Of a DNA stretch of 64,000 bases, positions 43,068 to 51,964 are shown piece by piece. The translations under genes were made by a program, and so were the position numbers. Position 1 is the stretch's first letter. Every line of letters starts with the position of its first letter. The notes beneath the pieces were generated by a model. That model saw only the letters and a list, made by a program, of their open reading frames with translations, was not told where the DNA came from and did no database searches. Source of the DNA: Streptomyces flavochromogenes (GTDB lineage Bacteria; Actinomycetota; Actinomycetes; Streptomycetales; Streptomycetaceae); assembly GCF_000717595.1 (NCBI RefSeq), contig NZ_JNZO01000021.1, forward strand, positions 1 to 64,000, written 5' to 3'.

Positions 43068-44102
43068 CTACTTGACGAGGTAGCCGCGCAGGTCGTCGAG
43101 GACCGTGTTCGCGGCCGTCACGCCGAGGCCCAGGTACCAGGTCTCGTCCGGGACGTCCTTGGCCTGGCCGGCCTTGACGGCCTTGAGGTTCTTCCAGAGC
43201 GGGTTGGCCTGGGCAGTGTCCTTCTTGGTGGCCTTGGCCTCGCCGTAGACGCCGGTGAAGATCCAGTCGCCGTCGGCCTCGTCGATCTTCTCGGGGCTGA
43301 TCTCGGCCGCGAGCTCGTCGATCTGCTGGTTCTCGGGCCGCGGCAGGCCGGTGTCCTCGAGGATGGTGCCGATGAAGGACGCCTTCGCGTACAGGCGGAT
43401 CTTGCCGGGGAGGTAGCGGACCATCGAGACGGTCGGCTTGTTCGGGCCGATCTCCGTGCCGAGCTTCGCGGCCTTGGTCTCGTACGCGGCGAGCTTCTCC
43501 TCGGCCTGGGCGGTCCTGTCGAGCGCGGCGGCGTTGAGGAGGTAGTTCTCCTTCCAGGTGAAGCCCGGGCGGATGGAGAACACGGTCGGCGCGATCTTCG
43601 ACAGCTCGTCGTACTTGTCCGCGGCGCGCAGCTGGCTGCCGAGGATCAGGTCGGGCTGGAGGTTGGCGATGGCCTCGAGGTTGAGGTTGTTGATCGTGCC
43701 GACGGACTTCGGGGTGCCGGCGTCCTTCTGGAGGTAGGCGGGGATGCCGTCGTCGCCTTCGGCGGGGGCGTAGCCGACGGGCTTGATGCCGAGGGAGACG
43801 ACGTTGTCGAACTCGCCGACGTCGAGGACGACGACCCGCTTGGGGGCGGCCGGCAGCTCGGTCTTGCCGAGGGCGTGCGTCAGGGTGCGCGGGAACTGGC
43901 CGGCCTTGGCGTCCGTGCCCATGGCCGCGGTCTTCGCGGCGGCGTCGCCGAAGTCCTTGCCGCCGGTGGCGACGTCCTTCTTCTTGCCCGTGTCCTCCTT
44001 CTTGGAGGCGTCGGATGCTCCGTCGCCTCCTCCGCAGGCCGCGAGCGAGAGCGCGGCGGCGAGGGCGACGACGGCGGCGGTGCCGCGGCGGCGGAGGGAC
44101 AT
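43068..44102 (-). CDS. Iron-siderophore ABC transporter substrate-binding lipoprotein
   Basis: A 344-residue FecB/FhuD-type protein. The signal ends in the lipobox LAAC at about residue 23. The class III binding fold is shown by PKRVVVLDVGEFDNVVSLGI, NLQPDLILGSQLRAADKYDELSKIAPTVF and the C-terminal domain with YLPGKIRLYA. It binds ferric siderophore outside the membrane. No permease or ATPase gene adjoins, so it must work with a transporter elsewhere. A strong iron box lies 135 bases upstream. Confidence 0.9.
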   Translation of the reverse strand: MSLRRRGTAAVVALAAALSLAACGGGDGASDASKKEDTGKKKDVATGGKDFGDAAAKTAAMGTDAKAGQFPRTLTHALGKTELPAAPKRVVVLDVGEFDNVVSLGIKPVGYAPAEGDDGIPAYLQKDAGTPKSVGTINNLNLEAIANLQPDLILGSQLRAADKYDELSKIAPTVFSIRPGFTWKENYLLNAAALDRTAQAEEKLAAYETKAAKLGTEIGPNKPTVSMVRYLPGKIRLYAKASFIGTILEDTGLPRPENQQIDELAAEISPEKIDEADGDWIFTGVYGEAKATKKDTAQANPLWKNLKAVKAGQAKDVPDETWYLGLGVTAANTVLDDLRGYLVK

Positions 44103-44236
44103 GAGAAGGCTCCTGTACGTGTCCTGGCGGAGAGACGGGCGCGACCGGGCGGGAGGTGTGGGGGCTCCGTCCGGGACGACCGGCCGGAGCCGCAGATTCC
44201 GCCCGGGGCGCGCCCGGCCGGAGTCACAGCCTCCGT

Positions 44237-44255
44237 TTAGGTTCGCCTTACCTTA
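44237..44255. promoter_or_regulatory. Iron box upstream of the siderophore-binding protein
   Basis: TTAGGTTCGCCTTACCTTA matches the 19-bp box TTAGGTTAGGCTAACCTAA at 15 positions. It is placed for repression of the leftward gene by DmdR1/IdeR with iron. Confidence 0.8.
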
Positions 44256-44346
44256 CTCATCACGGGCAACTCCAGCACACGCGCCCCCCACCCCTCAGCC
44301 GAACCGCCGCACAGCCACCCTTATGTGTGAAGTGACCCTGCTCGTG

Positions 44347-44376
44347 TTGTTCGGCTGGAAGTGCGAAAACTAGCTT
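44347..44376 (+). promoter_or_regulatory. Vegetative-type promoter
   Basis: TTGTTC (44347-44352) and TAGCTT (44371-44376) are 18 bases apart and point to a start near 44382, which would exclude the ATG at 44378 and favour the one at 44399. Confidence 0.45.
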
Positions 44377-44398
44377 CATGGCCGGAGGTGACGAGTCG

Positions 44399-45598
44399 AT
44401 GACAGCGTGTGCCATCGAGACCACGGCCGAAGACGACGACCGCGGCGGGGAGCACCCCGGCCGTGCCGCCCGGCCGACGGAGTTCACTACGGGTCTCACG
44501 ATCACGGCGAACGGCGCGTACGCGGCCAGGCTCGCGGGCGACGGGGACGCCCTGTACGTGGAGAGGTGGACGCTCGACGGCCCGGAGCCGTACGCCGTCC
44601 CGCTCCCCCTCGACCAGCCGGAGGAGCCCGGTACCCAGCTGCTGCCCCTGGCCGACGGCCGGGTCCTGGTCGCCCGCCGCGTGGACGGGCGGCGGAACAC
44701 GTTCTCGCTGCTCTATCCCACGGGACCCGCCACCGGGGAGCTCCGGCTCGGCGCCGTGGAGGCCCCGGGCTCCGAGCACCTGGTGCTGCTGCCGCCCTCG
44801 CCGGACGGCATCTGCGCGTACGCCCTGTGCGTCGGCCCCGACACGACCACGCTCTGGCTGGTCGCGGGCGGGGCCTTCGGGCCCGAGCAGGTCGCGGAGG
44901 TCAAGGGCCGGTGCGCGGGCGGCGTGTGGCTCGACCGTACGGGCCGGATACTGGCGCTCGACCGGCGGCTCGACGACGGGCCGGTGAAGGCGGTCGCCGT
45001 CGACCTGGAGCGGGGCGGGGAGGTGACGCCGCTGCTGCAGATCACCGAGGACAGCAACGACCGGCTGCTCCTCGCGGACCCGGACAGCGGGCTGCTCCTG
45101 ATCCGTTCCGACGCGCCGTCACCGGGGCACGACCGGCTCGGCTGGGGCGTGCTCGGCAGTCTGCTGCCGGTGCGTTTCCCGGAGTGCCTGCGGCTCGACG
45201 ACGCGGCGGTGACGCCGTTCGCCGTCCAGCCGGGGCAGGTTCTGATGCCCGAGACCTGCGCGGTCGCCCTGCGGATCGACGCGGCGGGCGGCAGCTGGGT
45301 GGGGACGTGGCAGCCCATGGCCCGCCGGATGGGCCAACTGGCCGCACCCGTGGGGTGGCTGGCCGGGGCGGGCCTGTGGACGGCCGGGGGCGTGCTCCGG
45401 CTGCCGTACGCGACGGCCGGGGCGCCCTGCGGTCTCGCGGACGTGGAGGCGCCGCCGGAGCCGGAACCCGAGGCGGTCGCGACGGGGGCTTCGACAGAGG
45501 CCTCGGCGGGGGCGGACGCGGCCGTCGGGGAGCCCCGGGTGTGCCGTCCCGTGCCGTTGCAGCAGGCTCCCCTCACGGACGGGAAACCCGCTGGCTAG
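44399..45598 (+). CDS. Hypothetical propeller-like protein
   Basis: A 399-residue soluble protein. Repeating strand pairs such as NGAYAARLAGDGDALYVERW, TQLLPLADGRVLVARRVDG and NDRLLLADPDSGLLLIRSD suggest a beta-propeller, without a clear family. The last 50 residues are Glu/Ala/Pro-rich and probably disordered. The start at 44399 has GGAGGTGA seven bases before it; the ATG at 44378 does not. Followed by a 42-residue ORF. Confidence 0.65.
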   Translation: MTACAIETTAEDDDRGGEHPGRAARPTEFTTGLTITANGAYAARLAGDGDALYVERWTLDGPEPYAVPLPLDQPEEPGTQLLPLADGRVLVARRVDGRRNTFSLLYPTGPATGELRLGAVEAPGSEHLVLLPPSPDGICAYALCVGPDTTTLWLVAGGAFGPEQVAEVKGRCAGGVWLDRTGRILALDRRLDDGPVKAVAVDLERGGEVTPLLQITEDSNDRLLLADPDSGLLLIRSDAPSPGHDRLGWGVLGSLLPVRFPECLRLDDAAVTPFAVQPGQVLMPETCAVALRIDAAGGSWVGTWQPMARRMGQLAAPVGWLAGAGLWTAGGVLRLPYATAGAPCGLADVEAPPEPEPEAVATGASTEASAGADAAVGEPRVCRPVPLQQAPLTDGKPAG

Positions 45599-45646
45599 AC
45601 TCTCGGGCTGCACAGCACGACCGATGTCAACGGGGTGAGTTCGACC

Positions 45647-45775
45647 ATGTCGGAAAACAGCACGACCGGGCAGCAGCCGAACGGTTCAGGCAAGCACCGC
45701 GGGGACGCCGCGCCGACGGAGGACTCCGCGTCCTCCCCGCACGGCCGCCACCGCCGCGAGCCCGTCTCGCAGTAA
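45647..45775 (+). CDS. Small hydrophilic protein, 42 residues
   Basis: ATG at 45647 follows CGGGGTGAG and the frame ends TAA at 45775. It reads MSENSTTGQQPNGSGKHRG through RREPVSQ: no Cys, no hydrophobic part, probably disordered. TAA is rare in this GC-rich genome. It sits 48 bases after the propeller gene and just before a strong terminator, which supports it being a real last gene of that transcript. Function unknown. Confidence 0.5.
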   Translation: MSENSTTGQQPNGSGKHRGDAAPTEDSASSPHGRHRREPVSQ

Positions 45776-45795
45776 CGCGCAGTACCAGGTCGGGC

Positions 45796-45827
45796 GAAGG
45801 GCCCCGGGTCACCCCCGGGGCCCTTCG
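45796..45827. terminator. Strong hairpin between convergent genes
   Basis: GAAGGGCCCCGGG pairs with CCCGGGGCCCTTC around a short loop (TCAC region). It ends in TCGTCTTCCCC. Serves the 42-residue ORF and the leftward SDR gene. Confidence 0.8.
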
Positions 45828-45883
45828 TCTTCCCCACCATCCCCCCCGGCCGAGCCGCACCCCGGCCGGTGGTCACCCCCGGC

Positions 45884-46846
45884 TCAGCCCTTCTTCAGGC
45901 CGAGGACCTCCGACGCCGCGAAGGTCTCGCCCGCCGGGCGGGACGCGTAGTGCGGGGTCAGGAGGCCGTCCAGTTCCTCGTACGTGAACGCCTCCTTGGC
46001 CGTGTCGAACTTGGCCGCCACCCGCGGCCGGTCCACGATGGCGACCATCCCGCCGTGTACAACGAGCAGTTGGCCGTTGACCCCGGCCGCGGCCGGGGAG
46101 GCGAGGTAGCCGACGAGCGGCGCCACGTGCTCCGGGGACAGCGGGTCGAGGTCGCCCTCGGCCGTCGGCTCGGCGCCCCCCTTGTTCGCTGGGATGGCGG
46201 CGAACACGTCCTCCGTCATCCGGGTGCGCGCCCGGGGGCAGATGGCGTTCGCCGTCACCCCGTACCGGGCGAGCGCGAGCGCCGTCGACGTCGTCAGGCC
46301 CACGATCCCGCCCTTGGCGGCCGCGTAGTTCGGCTGGCCGGCCGAGCCGGCGAGGAAGGCCTCGGACGAGGTGTTGACGATCCGGCCGTACACGCCCGTC
46401 TCCCCCGCCTTGGCCCGGGTCCTCCAGTGCACCGCCGCGAAGTGCGTGGTGTTGAAGTGGCCCTTGAGGTGGACCCGTATGACCGAGTCCCACTCCTCCT
46501 CGCTCATCGAGAAGACCATCCGGTCGCGCAGGATGCCCGCGTTGTTGACCAGGACGTCCAGCTTGCCGAACTCGGCCACGGCCAGGTCGATCAGGGCCCG
46601 CGCCGTCTCGAAGTCGGCGATGTCGCCGAGGTGCGCGACCGCCCTGCCGCCCGTCGCGCGGATCTCCGCGGCGACCTCCTCGGCGGGTGCGGCGGAGGCC
46701 GCGCCCGAGCCGTCGCGACCCGGCTGCCCGTAGTCGTTGACGACGACGGCCGCGCCGAGCCGGGCCAGTTCCAGGGCCTCGGCGCGACCGAGCCCCCGGC
46801 CGGCGCCGGTGACGATCGCGCTCAGTCCCTCAAGAGGGAGTGACAT
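45884..46846 (-). CDS. SDR oxidoreductase, probable 3-hydroxyacyl-CoA/17-beta-hydroxysteroid dehydrogenase type
   Basis: A 320-residue SDR, longer than usual. TGAGRGLGRAEALELARLG, VNDYGQPGRDGSG, NNAGILRD, NTSSEAFL (Ser) and YAAAKGGIVGL (Tyr, Lys) are those of the peroxisomal MFE-2 / mycobacterial Rv3502c (Hsd4A) type that oxidises 3-hydroxyacyl-CoA of steroid side chains. The family link is recalled, not searched. Last gene of MaoC-ADH-SDR, 37 bases after the ADH stop. Confidence 0.85.
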   Translation of the reverse strand: MSLPLEGLSAIVTGAGRGLGRAEALELARLGAAVVVNDYGQPGRDGSGAASAAPAEEVAAEIRATGGRAVAHLGDIADFETARALIDLAVAEFGKLDVLVNNAGILRDRMVFSMSEEEWDSVIRVHLKGHFNTTHFAAVHWRTRAKAGETGVYGRIVNTSSEAFLAGSAGQPNYAAAKGGIVGLTTSTALALARYGVTANAICPRARTRMTEDVFAAIPANKGGAEPTAEGDLDPLSPEHVAPLVGYLASPAAAGVNGQLLVVHGGMVAIVDRPRVAAKFDTAKEAFTYEELDGLLTPHYASRPAGETFAASEVLGLKKG

Positions 46847-46860
46847 GTGTCGCGGTCCTC

Positions 46861-46906
46861 TCAGATCTCGATGCGGGTACGGATCAGATCTCGATGCAGG
46901 TACGGA
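46861..46906. repeat. 23-bp tandem duplication of the alcohol dehydrogenase gene end
   Basis: TCAGATCTCGATGCGGGTAC + GGA at 46861 and TCAGATCTCGATGCAGGTAC + GGA at 46884 differ by one base. The second copy is the real 3' end of the gene (stop at 46884-46886); the first is a copy just beyond the stop. Confidence 0.95.
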
Positions 46907-47960
46907 GCGCCGCTCCCGTCCGCATCTGTTCCAGGGCCTCGTTGATGCCCGCGAGCGGTACGCGGTGGGTGATGAGCGACTCCAGGTCGATGCGGCCCGC
47001 CCGCCAGAGCGCGATGGCCCGCTCGTAGGAGCGGAGCACGTCGCCGCCGCCGTACATGGAGGGCAGGATCCGCTTCTCGTCGAAGAACAGCTCGAACATG
47101 TTGAGCTGGAGGTTGTCGTCCATCGCGCCCGCGCCGACGACGCAGAGGGTGCCGCCGCGCCGGGTGTTCTCGTACGCGGTGCGGGCGGTGGCGGACTTGC
47201 CGACGACCTCGAAGACGTAGTCGAAGCCCTCGCCCGCGGTGATCCGCTGCTTGGCGTCGGCGAGCGCGTCCGGGGCGACCGCCTCGGTGGCGCCGAAGCG
47301 CAGCGCGGCCTCGCGGCGCGACTCGACGGGGTCGACGGCGACGATCTGGGCGGCGCCCTGCAGCTTGGCGCCCTGGATCGCGGAGATGCCGACGCCTCCG
47401 CAGCCGATGACGGCGACCGACGATCCGGCCTCCACCTTGGCCGTGTTGATGGCGGCGCCCAGGCCGGTGGTGACGCCGCAGCCGATCAGGGCGGCGATGT
47501 CGAAGGGCACGTCGTCGGGGATCGGGACGGCGCAGCCCGCGTCGACGACGACCTCCTCGGTGAAGGTGCCGGTGCCGGCGAAGCCGAAGACGTCACCGCC
47601 GGGGCGCTTGAAGTTGGGCGTGCCGGCGTTCATGAACCCGGCCAGGCAGAGCTGGGTCTGGCCGCGCTTGCAGGCGGGACAGCTGCCGCAGGCGGGCAGC
47701 CAGCAGAGCAGCACCCGCTGGCCCTGGGTGAGCCCGGTGACGCCGTCGCCGACGTCGAGGATCTCGCCCGCGCCCTCGTGGCCGGGGATGAACGGGGCGG
47801 GCTGCGGGAGAACGCCGCTCATCGCGGAGACGTCGGAGTGGCAGAGGCCGGTGGCCCGGACCCGGATCCTCACCTTGCCGGGGCCGAAGCCCACCGCCTC
47901 GACGTCGTCGACGACTTCGAGCTTGTCCTGGCCGATCTCGTGCAGTACGGCTGCGCGCAT
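46884..47960 (-). CDS. Zinc-dependent alcohol dehydrogenase
   Basis: A 358-residue MDR enzyme. Catalytic zinc ligands: Cys in TGLCHSDVSAM, His-Glu in PGHEGAGE and the later Cys in GCGVTTGLG. Structural zinc: CGSCPACKRGQTQLC. NAD site GCGGVGISAIQGAKL with VDPVESR, whose Asp points to NAD. It resembles AdhD-type enzymes near steroid or lipid catabolism genes in mycobacteria. Middle gene of the three-gene operon. Confidence 0.88.
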   Translation of the reverse strand: MRAAVLHEIGQDKLEVVDDVEAVGFGPGKVRIRVRATGLCHSDVSAMSGVLPQPAPFIPGHEGAGEILDVGDGVTGLTQGQRVLLCWLPACGSCPACKRGQTQLCLAGFMNAGTPNFKRPGGDVFGFAGTGTFTEEVVVDAGCAVPIPDDVPFDIAALIGCGVTTGLGAAINTAKVEAGSSVAVIGCGGVGISAIQGAKLQGAAQIVAVDPVESRREAALRFGATEAVAPDALADAKQRITAGEGFDYVFEVVGKSATARTAYENTRRGGTLCVVGAGAMDDNLQLNMFELFFDEKRILPSMYGGGDVLRSYERAIALWRAGRIDLESLITHRVPLAGINEALEQMRTGAALRTCIEI

Positions 47961-48005
47961 GGTGCGGCTCCCTCCGGTAGGGCTCTACGAGTGCCGGGGA
48001 TGGAT

Positions 48006-48860
48006 CTACGAGTGTTCGACGAGGGTGTCGGCGAGCACGGGAGCGTCGTCGCGCTCCACCGCCGTCACGGTCACCTGGACACGGCCCTCGTCGGCCCACA
48101 TCCGGATGCGCAGGGTCTCGCCGGGGAAGACGATCCCGGCGAATCGGGTGCGGTACGAGCGGACCCGTGTGACGTCACCGCCCAGCACCGCGTCCACGAC
48201 CGCCTTGAGGGTCATGCCGTACGTGCAGAGTCCGTGCAGGATCGGCCGCTCGAAGCCGGCGAGTTTCGCGAACTCGGGGTCGGCGTGGAGGGGGTTCCAG
48301 TCGCCGGAGAGCCGGTAGAGGAGCGCCTGCTCCTCGCGTACCGGTCGCTCGACGGTCCTGTCGGGCTCGCGGTCGGGGAGCGCGAGGCGCTCGGAGGGGC
48401 CGCGGTCGCCGCCCCAGCCGCCTTCCCCGCGCACGAAGATCTGGGCGTCGCTGGTCCAGAGCGGGCCGTCGGCGTCGGAGGCCTCGGAACGCAGGACCAG
48501 GACGGCCGCCTTGCCCTTGTCGTACACGGCGGCGACGCGGGAGGTGGAGACGGCGCGGCCGGCGACGGGGACGGGGCGGTGGAGGGTGACCGTCTGGCCG
48601 CCGTGCAGGACGGCGGCGAGGTCGATGTCGATGCCGGGGGCGGAGAGCCCGCCGACGACGCCCATGCCGGCGCCCGCGACGGTCGCGAAGCTGGGCAGGA
48701 CGTGGAGCCTGGATTCGAGGGTGTACCGGAGCTCGTCGGGGTCGGTCGCCGGGATTCCGGCGCCGAGTCCCAGGTGGTAGAGCTGGACGTCCTTGTGGTC
48801 CCAGGAGATCTCGGCGCTGCGGGGTTCGGCGGCGACGGCCTTGGCGGGGTCGATGGGCAT
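48006..48860 (-). CDS. MaoC-type double hot-dog enoyl-CoA hydratase (Hsd4B/Rv3538-like)
   Basis: A 284-residue protein with two hot-dog domains; the second has the hydratase motif (SGDWNPLHADPEFAKLAGFERPILHGLCTYG), with catalytic Asp and His. The opening MPIDPAKA and DVQLYHLGLGAG and the whole layout match mycobacterial Rv3538 (about 286 residues), a hydratase for steroid side-chain enoyl-CoA. First gene of the operon. The operator-like palindrome is 100 bases upstream. The start ATG 48860 begins the conserved region. Confidence 0.88.
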   Translation of the reverse strand: MPIDPAKAVAAEPRSAEISWDHKDVQLYHLGLGAGIPATDPDELRYTLESRLHVLPSFATVAGAGMGVVGGLSAPGIDIDLAAVLHGGQTVTLHRPVPVAGRAVSTSRVAAVYDKGKAAVLVLRSEASDADGPLWTSDAQIFVRGEGGWGGDRGPSERLALPDREPDRTVERPVREEQALLYRLSGDWNPLHADPEFAKLAGFERPILHGLCTYGMTLKAVVDAVLGGDVTRVRSYRTRFAGIVFPGETLRIRMWADEGRVQVTVTAVERDDAPVLADTLVEHS

Positions 48861-48958
48861 CGGGCTGCTGCTCCTCGTGGCGGTGAAGACCTCGGCGCGG
48901 CCGTCCGCACCGTCGGCCGCACCGAGGCCGTGCGGGGACCGTCCCGTACGCGGCCGTT

Positions 48959-48974
48959 CTAGAACGCGTTCTAG
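48959..48974. promoter_or_regulatory. KstR-like palindrome upstream of the MaoC-ADH-SDR operon
   Basis: CTAGAACGCGTTCTAG is a perfect 16-bp palindrome and contains TAGAACGCGTTCTA, an exact fit to the KstR consensus TnnAACnnGTTnnA known from mycobacteria and rhodococci. It lies 99 bases before the MaoC start. Confidence 0.7.
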
Positions 48975-49035
48975 GTCGGTGATCCCCATGTATAGCCGAG
49001 GCGGAGGGAGTTGGGAACCCTCCCGACGGCCCTCA

Positions 49036-49052
49036 CCTGACGGTACGTCAGG
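49036..49052. promoter_or_regulatory. Second dyad, CCTGACG-GTA-CGTCAGG
   Basis: A perfect 7-3-7 inverted repeat between the divergent MaoC operon and ABC transporter genes. A closely related 17-bp dyad occurs before the acyl-CoA dehydrogenase gene at 58813. The likely binder is a TetR-type lipid regulator (inference). Confidence 0.6.
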
Positions 49053-49135
49053 AATGCCGCCCGGTACATTTGTCACCGCCAGGTCCGTACGTGTACGCCT
49101 GCCCGGGCGGGCGCCCGCTTCGTAGCGTCGTACCC

Positions 49136-50062
49136 ATGACGAAGGACCTCAGGAACGAACCCGCGATCGCCTTCCGGGCCGCGACCAGGACATTCGGCAC
49201 CGCCGTGCGCGCCGTCGACGGAATCGACCTCACCGTCCGGCGCGGCGAGACGGTCGCCCTGCTCGGCCGCAACGGCGCCGGGAAGTCGACGGCCATCGCC
49301 CTGCTCCTCGGCCTCGACGAGCCCGACAGCGGCCGGGTCGAACTCTTCGGCGGCACACCGGACCGTGCCGTCGCGGCCGGGCGGGTCGGCGCGATGCTCC
49401 AGGAGGGCCGGCCTGTCCCCCGCGTCACCGTCCACGAGCTGGTCGCCTTCGTCGCCCGGACCTACCCGGCGCCGATGCCGGTCGCGGAGGCGCTGGCGCT
49501 CGCCGGGCTCGGCGAGCTCGCGGGCCGCCGGGTCGACGAGCTCTCGGGCGGCCAGACGCAGCGGGTCCGGTTCGCCGTCGCCCTGGTCGGGAACCCGGAG
49601 CTGATCGTCCTGGACGAACCGACGGCGGCGCTCGACGTCGAGGCGCGCCAGGAGTTCTGGCACTCGATGCGGGGCTACGCGCGCCGGGGCAACACCGTGC
49701 TCTTCTCCACCCACTACCTGGAGGAGGCCGACGCTTACGCCGACCGGATCGTCGTCCTCGACTCCGGCCGGATCCTCGCAGCGGGGACGAGCGAGGAGCT
49801 CAAGCGGGCCGCCGGGGGAAACCTGGTCTCCTTCGACCTGGCGGGCGGCCCGACGGAGTGGCTCGGCCTGCTGCCCGGCGTCACCTCGTACGAGGTGAGG
49901 GGCGACCGTGCCCGGCTGCGTACCGGGGACTCCGACGGGACCGTACGGGCGCTGGCGGAGCGGGACGCGGTCAGACGCCTCGAAGTCACCCCGGTCTCCC
50001 TGGACGACGCCTTCCTCGCCCTGACGCAGAGCCCCCTCACCACTCTGGAGACGGTCCGATGA
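49136..50062 (+). CDS. ABC-2-type transporter ATP-binding protein
   Basis: A 308-residue ATPase of the drug/antibiotic exporter (DrrA/CcmA-like) kind. Walker A GRNGAGKST, Q-loop MLQEGR, signature LSGGQTQRV, Walker B LIVLDEPTAALD, H-loop STHYLEEAD. Overlaps the permease by 4 bases. Together with the kinase-regulator pair it makes a four-gene unit, the usual layout of bacitracin- or lipid-stress-type sensors with their pumps. Confidence 0.9.
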   Translation: MTKDLRNEPAIAFRAATRTFGTAVRAVDGIDLTVRRGETVALLGRNGAGKSTAIALLLGLDEPDSGRVELFGGTPDRAVAAGRVGAMLQEGRPVPRVTVHELVAFVARTYPAPMPVAEALALAGLGELAGRRVDELSGGQTQRVRFAVALVGNPELIVLDEPTAALDVEARQEFWHSMRGYARRGNTVLFSTHYLEEADAYADRIVVLDSGRILAAGTSEELKRAAGGNLVSFDLAGGPTEWLGLLPGVTSYEVRGDRARLRTGDSDGTVRALAERDAVRRLEVTPVSLDDAFLALTQSPLTTLETVR

Positions 50063-50781
50063 TCACCGCGTACGTACGGCTGGAAGTGCGCAGGACCCTG
50101 CGCGACGCCGGATTCGTCATCTCGACGATCGGGGTGCCGGTGATGATGTACCTCCTCTTCACCAACCTCGGCGACGGGGACGACGGCGCGTACAAGAAGG
50201 CCGCGATGGTCGGGATGGCGGCGTACGGGGCGCTCGGCGCCGCGCTCTCCCTCGGTACGGGCGTCGCCGAGGACAAGTCCACGGGCTGGCTGAGGCAGCT
50301 GCGGATCACGCCCATGACGCCCCGGCAGGTGGTGACGGGCCGCGCCCTGACCGGTTCGGTCGTCGTCCTGCCGGCCATCACGGGGGTCCTGGTGGCGGGC
50401 GGTCTGGCCAACGGCGTGCGCATGGCGGCCTGGCAGTGGGGCGCCGTCGCCGTCACGCTCTGGCTCGGCTCGCTCCCGTTCACCCTGCTCGGCCTCGGCA
50501 ACGGCTACCGGCTCACGGCGCAGACGACCGGCGTCGTGAACGTCGCCTGCAACCTGGGGCTCGCGGTGGTCGGCGGGCTGTGGTTCCCCGTCGTGCTCTT
50601 CCCCGACTGGCTCCGCACCGTCTCGGAGCTCACACCGACGAACCGTTTCGCCGAGCTTGGTGTGGCGGTGACGGAGGGGACGGCGCCGGGGGCGGCGACC
50701 CTGGTCGTGCTGCTCGGATGGGCGGCGCTCTTCGGCACGTACGCGGCGGTCTCGTACCGTCGTTCGGCCAGGACGGTATGA
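50059..50781 (+). CDS. ABC-2-type transporter permease
   Basis: A 240-residue membrane protein with six helices. It opens VRLEVRRTLRDAGFVIST and has GWLRQLRITPMTPRQVV before the central helices, as in ABC-2 permeases of YvfS type. It exports an unknown substrate with the ATPase at 49136. Confidence 0.88.
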   Translation: MITAYVRLEVRRTLRDAGFVISTIGVPVMMYLLFTNLGDGDDGAYKKAAMVGMAAYGALGAALSLGTGVAEDKSTGWLRQLRITPMTPRQVVTGRALTGSVVVLPAITGVLVAGGLANGVRMAAWQWGAVAVTLWLGSLPFTLLGLGNGYRLTAQTTGVVNVACNLGLAVVGGLWFPVVLFPDWLRTVSELTPTNRFAELGVAVTEGTAPGAATLVVLLGWAALFGTYAAVSYRRSARTV

Positions 50782-50791
50782 GGGGGCGGCT

Positions 50792-51964
50792 GTGAGGAAC
50801 ATCCGGCGAGGCATCAAGGCGCTGCGCGACCAGCAGCAACGGGAGCGGGGCCCGAACGGGCTCAGCCTCCTCCCCTGGCTGCTGATGGGCTTGGGCGCGC
50901 TCTCCCACCTGCTCGGCGGCCAGGCCCCGAACCCGTGGATCGGCGGACTCGGCCTCCTCGCCTTCAACACCCTCTACATCGCGATCGTCTTCCGCGCCTG
51001 CCACCCGCCCAGCCGGGAGACCCCGCTGACCTGGGGACTCCTCGCCACGCTCGGCGCGCTGACCTTCGGGCTCGCCATCGGTTACGGGAGGGAGTGGCTG
51101 CTGCTCTTCCCGCTCCTGGGCCTCGCGGTCGGGGCGGTGGTGCGGCACGGGAGGCTCCTGCGGTGGGTCAGCCCCCCGCTGGTCGTGGCGGTGGGGGCCG
51201 TGACGTTCTGGCGGGACGGCTGGGGTTCGATCGGCGTCGTGTACGGCACGTTCATGTCCGTGATGGTGACGGCGGCGATCCTCGCGCTCGACGAATCGGT
51301 CCGGCAGCTGCGGGCGACCCGGGAGGAACTGGCCAGGGCGGCCGTCGAGAAGGAGCGGCTGCGGTTCTCCCGCGACCTGCACGACCTGCTCGGCCACACG
51401 CTCTCGGTGATCGTGGTGAAGTCGGAGGTCGTACGCCGTCTCGCACCGCGCGACCTCGACGCGGCCCTCGCCCAGGTGGCGGACATCGAGGCGGTGGGCC
51501 GGCAGGCGCTCACCGAGATCAGGGAGGCCGTCACCGGCTACCGCGAGGGCAGCCTCGCCACCGAGCTGGACCGGGCGCGCGACGCGCTGACCACCGTCGG
51601 CATCGAACCGGTCGTACGCCGCTCGGGCCCGCTCCTGGAACCGCAGACGGAGGCCCTGCTCAGCTGGGTGGTCCGGGAGTCCACGACGAACGCGGTACGG
51701 CACAGCGGCGCGTCCCGCTGTGTGTTCACCCTCGACGGCACCGCCGAGCGGGTCCGCCTCACGGTCACCGACGACGGCCGGGGCCCGCTCGCCGTCGGTG
51801 ACGCCACCCCGGGCAGCGGTCTGCGGGGCCTGCGCGAGCGGGTCGCGGCGGCAGGCGGCACTCTTGAGTCGGGACCCGCTCCGCGGGGCGGGTTCCGGGT
51901 CACCGCGGAGCTCCCCGCGGAGACCCCCGGCCCGCACGACTGCGAGGGGGAGCCGACGACATGA
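50792..51964 (+). CDS. Sensor histidine kinase, DesK-like
   Basis: A 390-residue kinase. Four to five membrane helices in residues 25-165 with almost no extracellular loop, so it probably senses the membrane itself or works with the transporter. Phospho-acceptor His in RDLHDLLGHTLSVI; ATPase boxes VVRESTTNAVRHS and GSGLRGLRERV. GTG start; 10 bases after the permease. Confidence 0.9.
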   Translation: MRNIRRGIKALRDQQQRERGPNGLSLLPWLLMGLGALSHLLGGQAPNPWIGGLGLLAFNTLYIAIVFRACHPPSRETPLTWGLLATLGALTFGLAIGYGREWLLLFPLLGLAVGAVVRHGRLLRWVSPPLVVAVGAVTFWRDGWGSIGVVYGTFMSVMVTAAILALDESVRQLRATREELARAAVEKERLRFSRDLHDLLGHTLSVIVVKSEVVRRLAPRDLDAALAQVADIEAVGRQALTEIREAVTGYREGSLATELDRARDALTTVGIEPVVRRSGPLLEPQTEALLSWVVRESTTNAVRHSGASRCVFTLDGTAERVRLTVTDDGRGPLAVGDATPGSGLRGLRERVAAAGGTLESGPAPRGGFRVTAELPAETPGPHDCEGEPTT

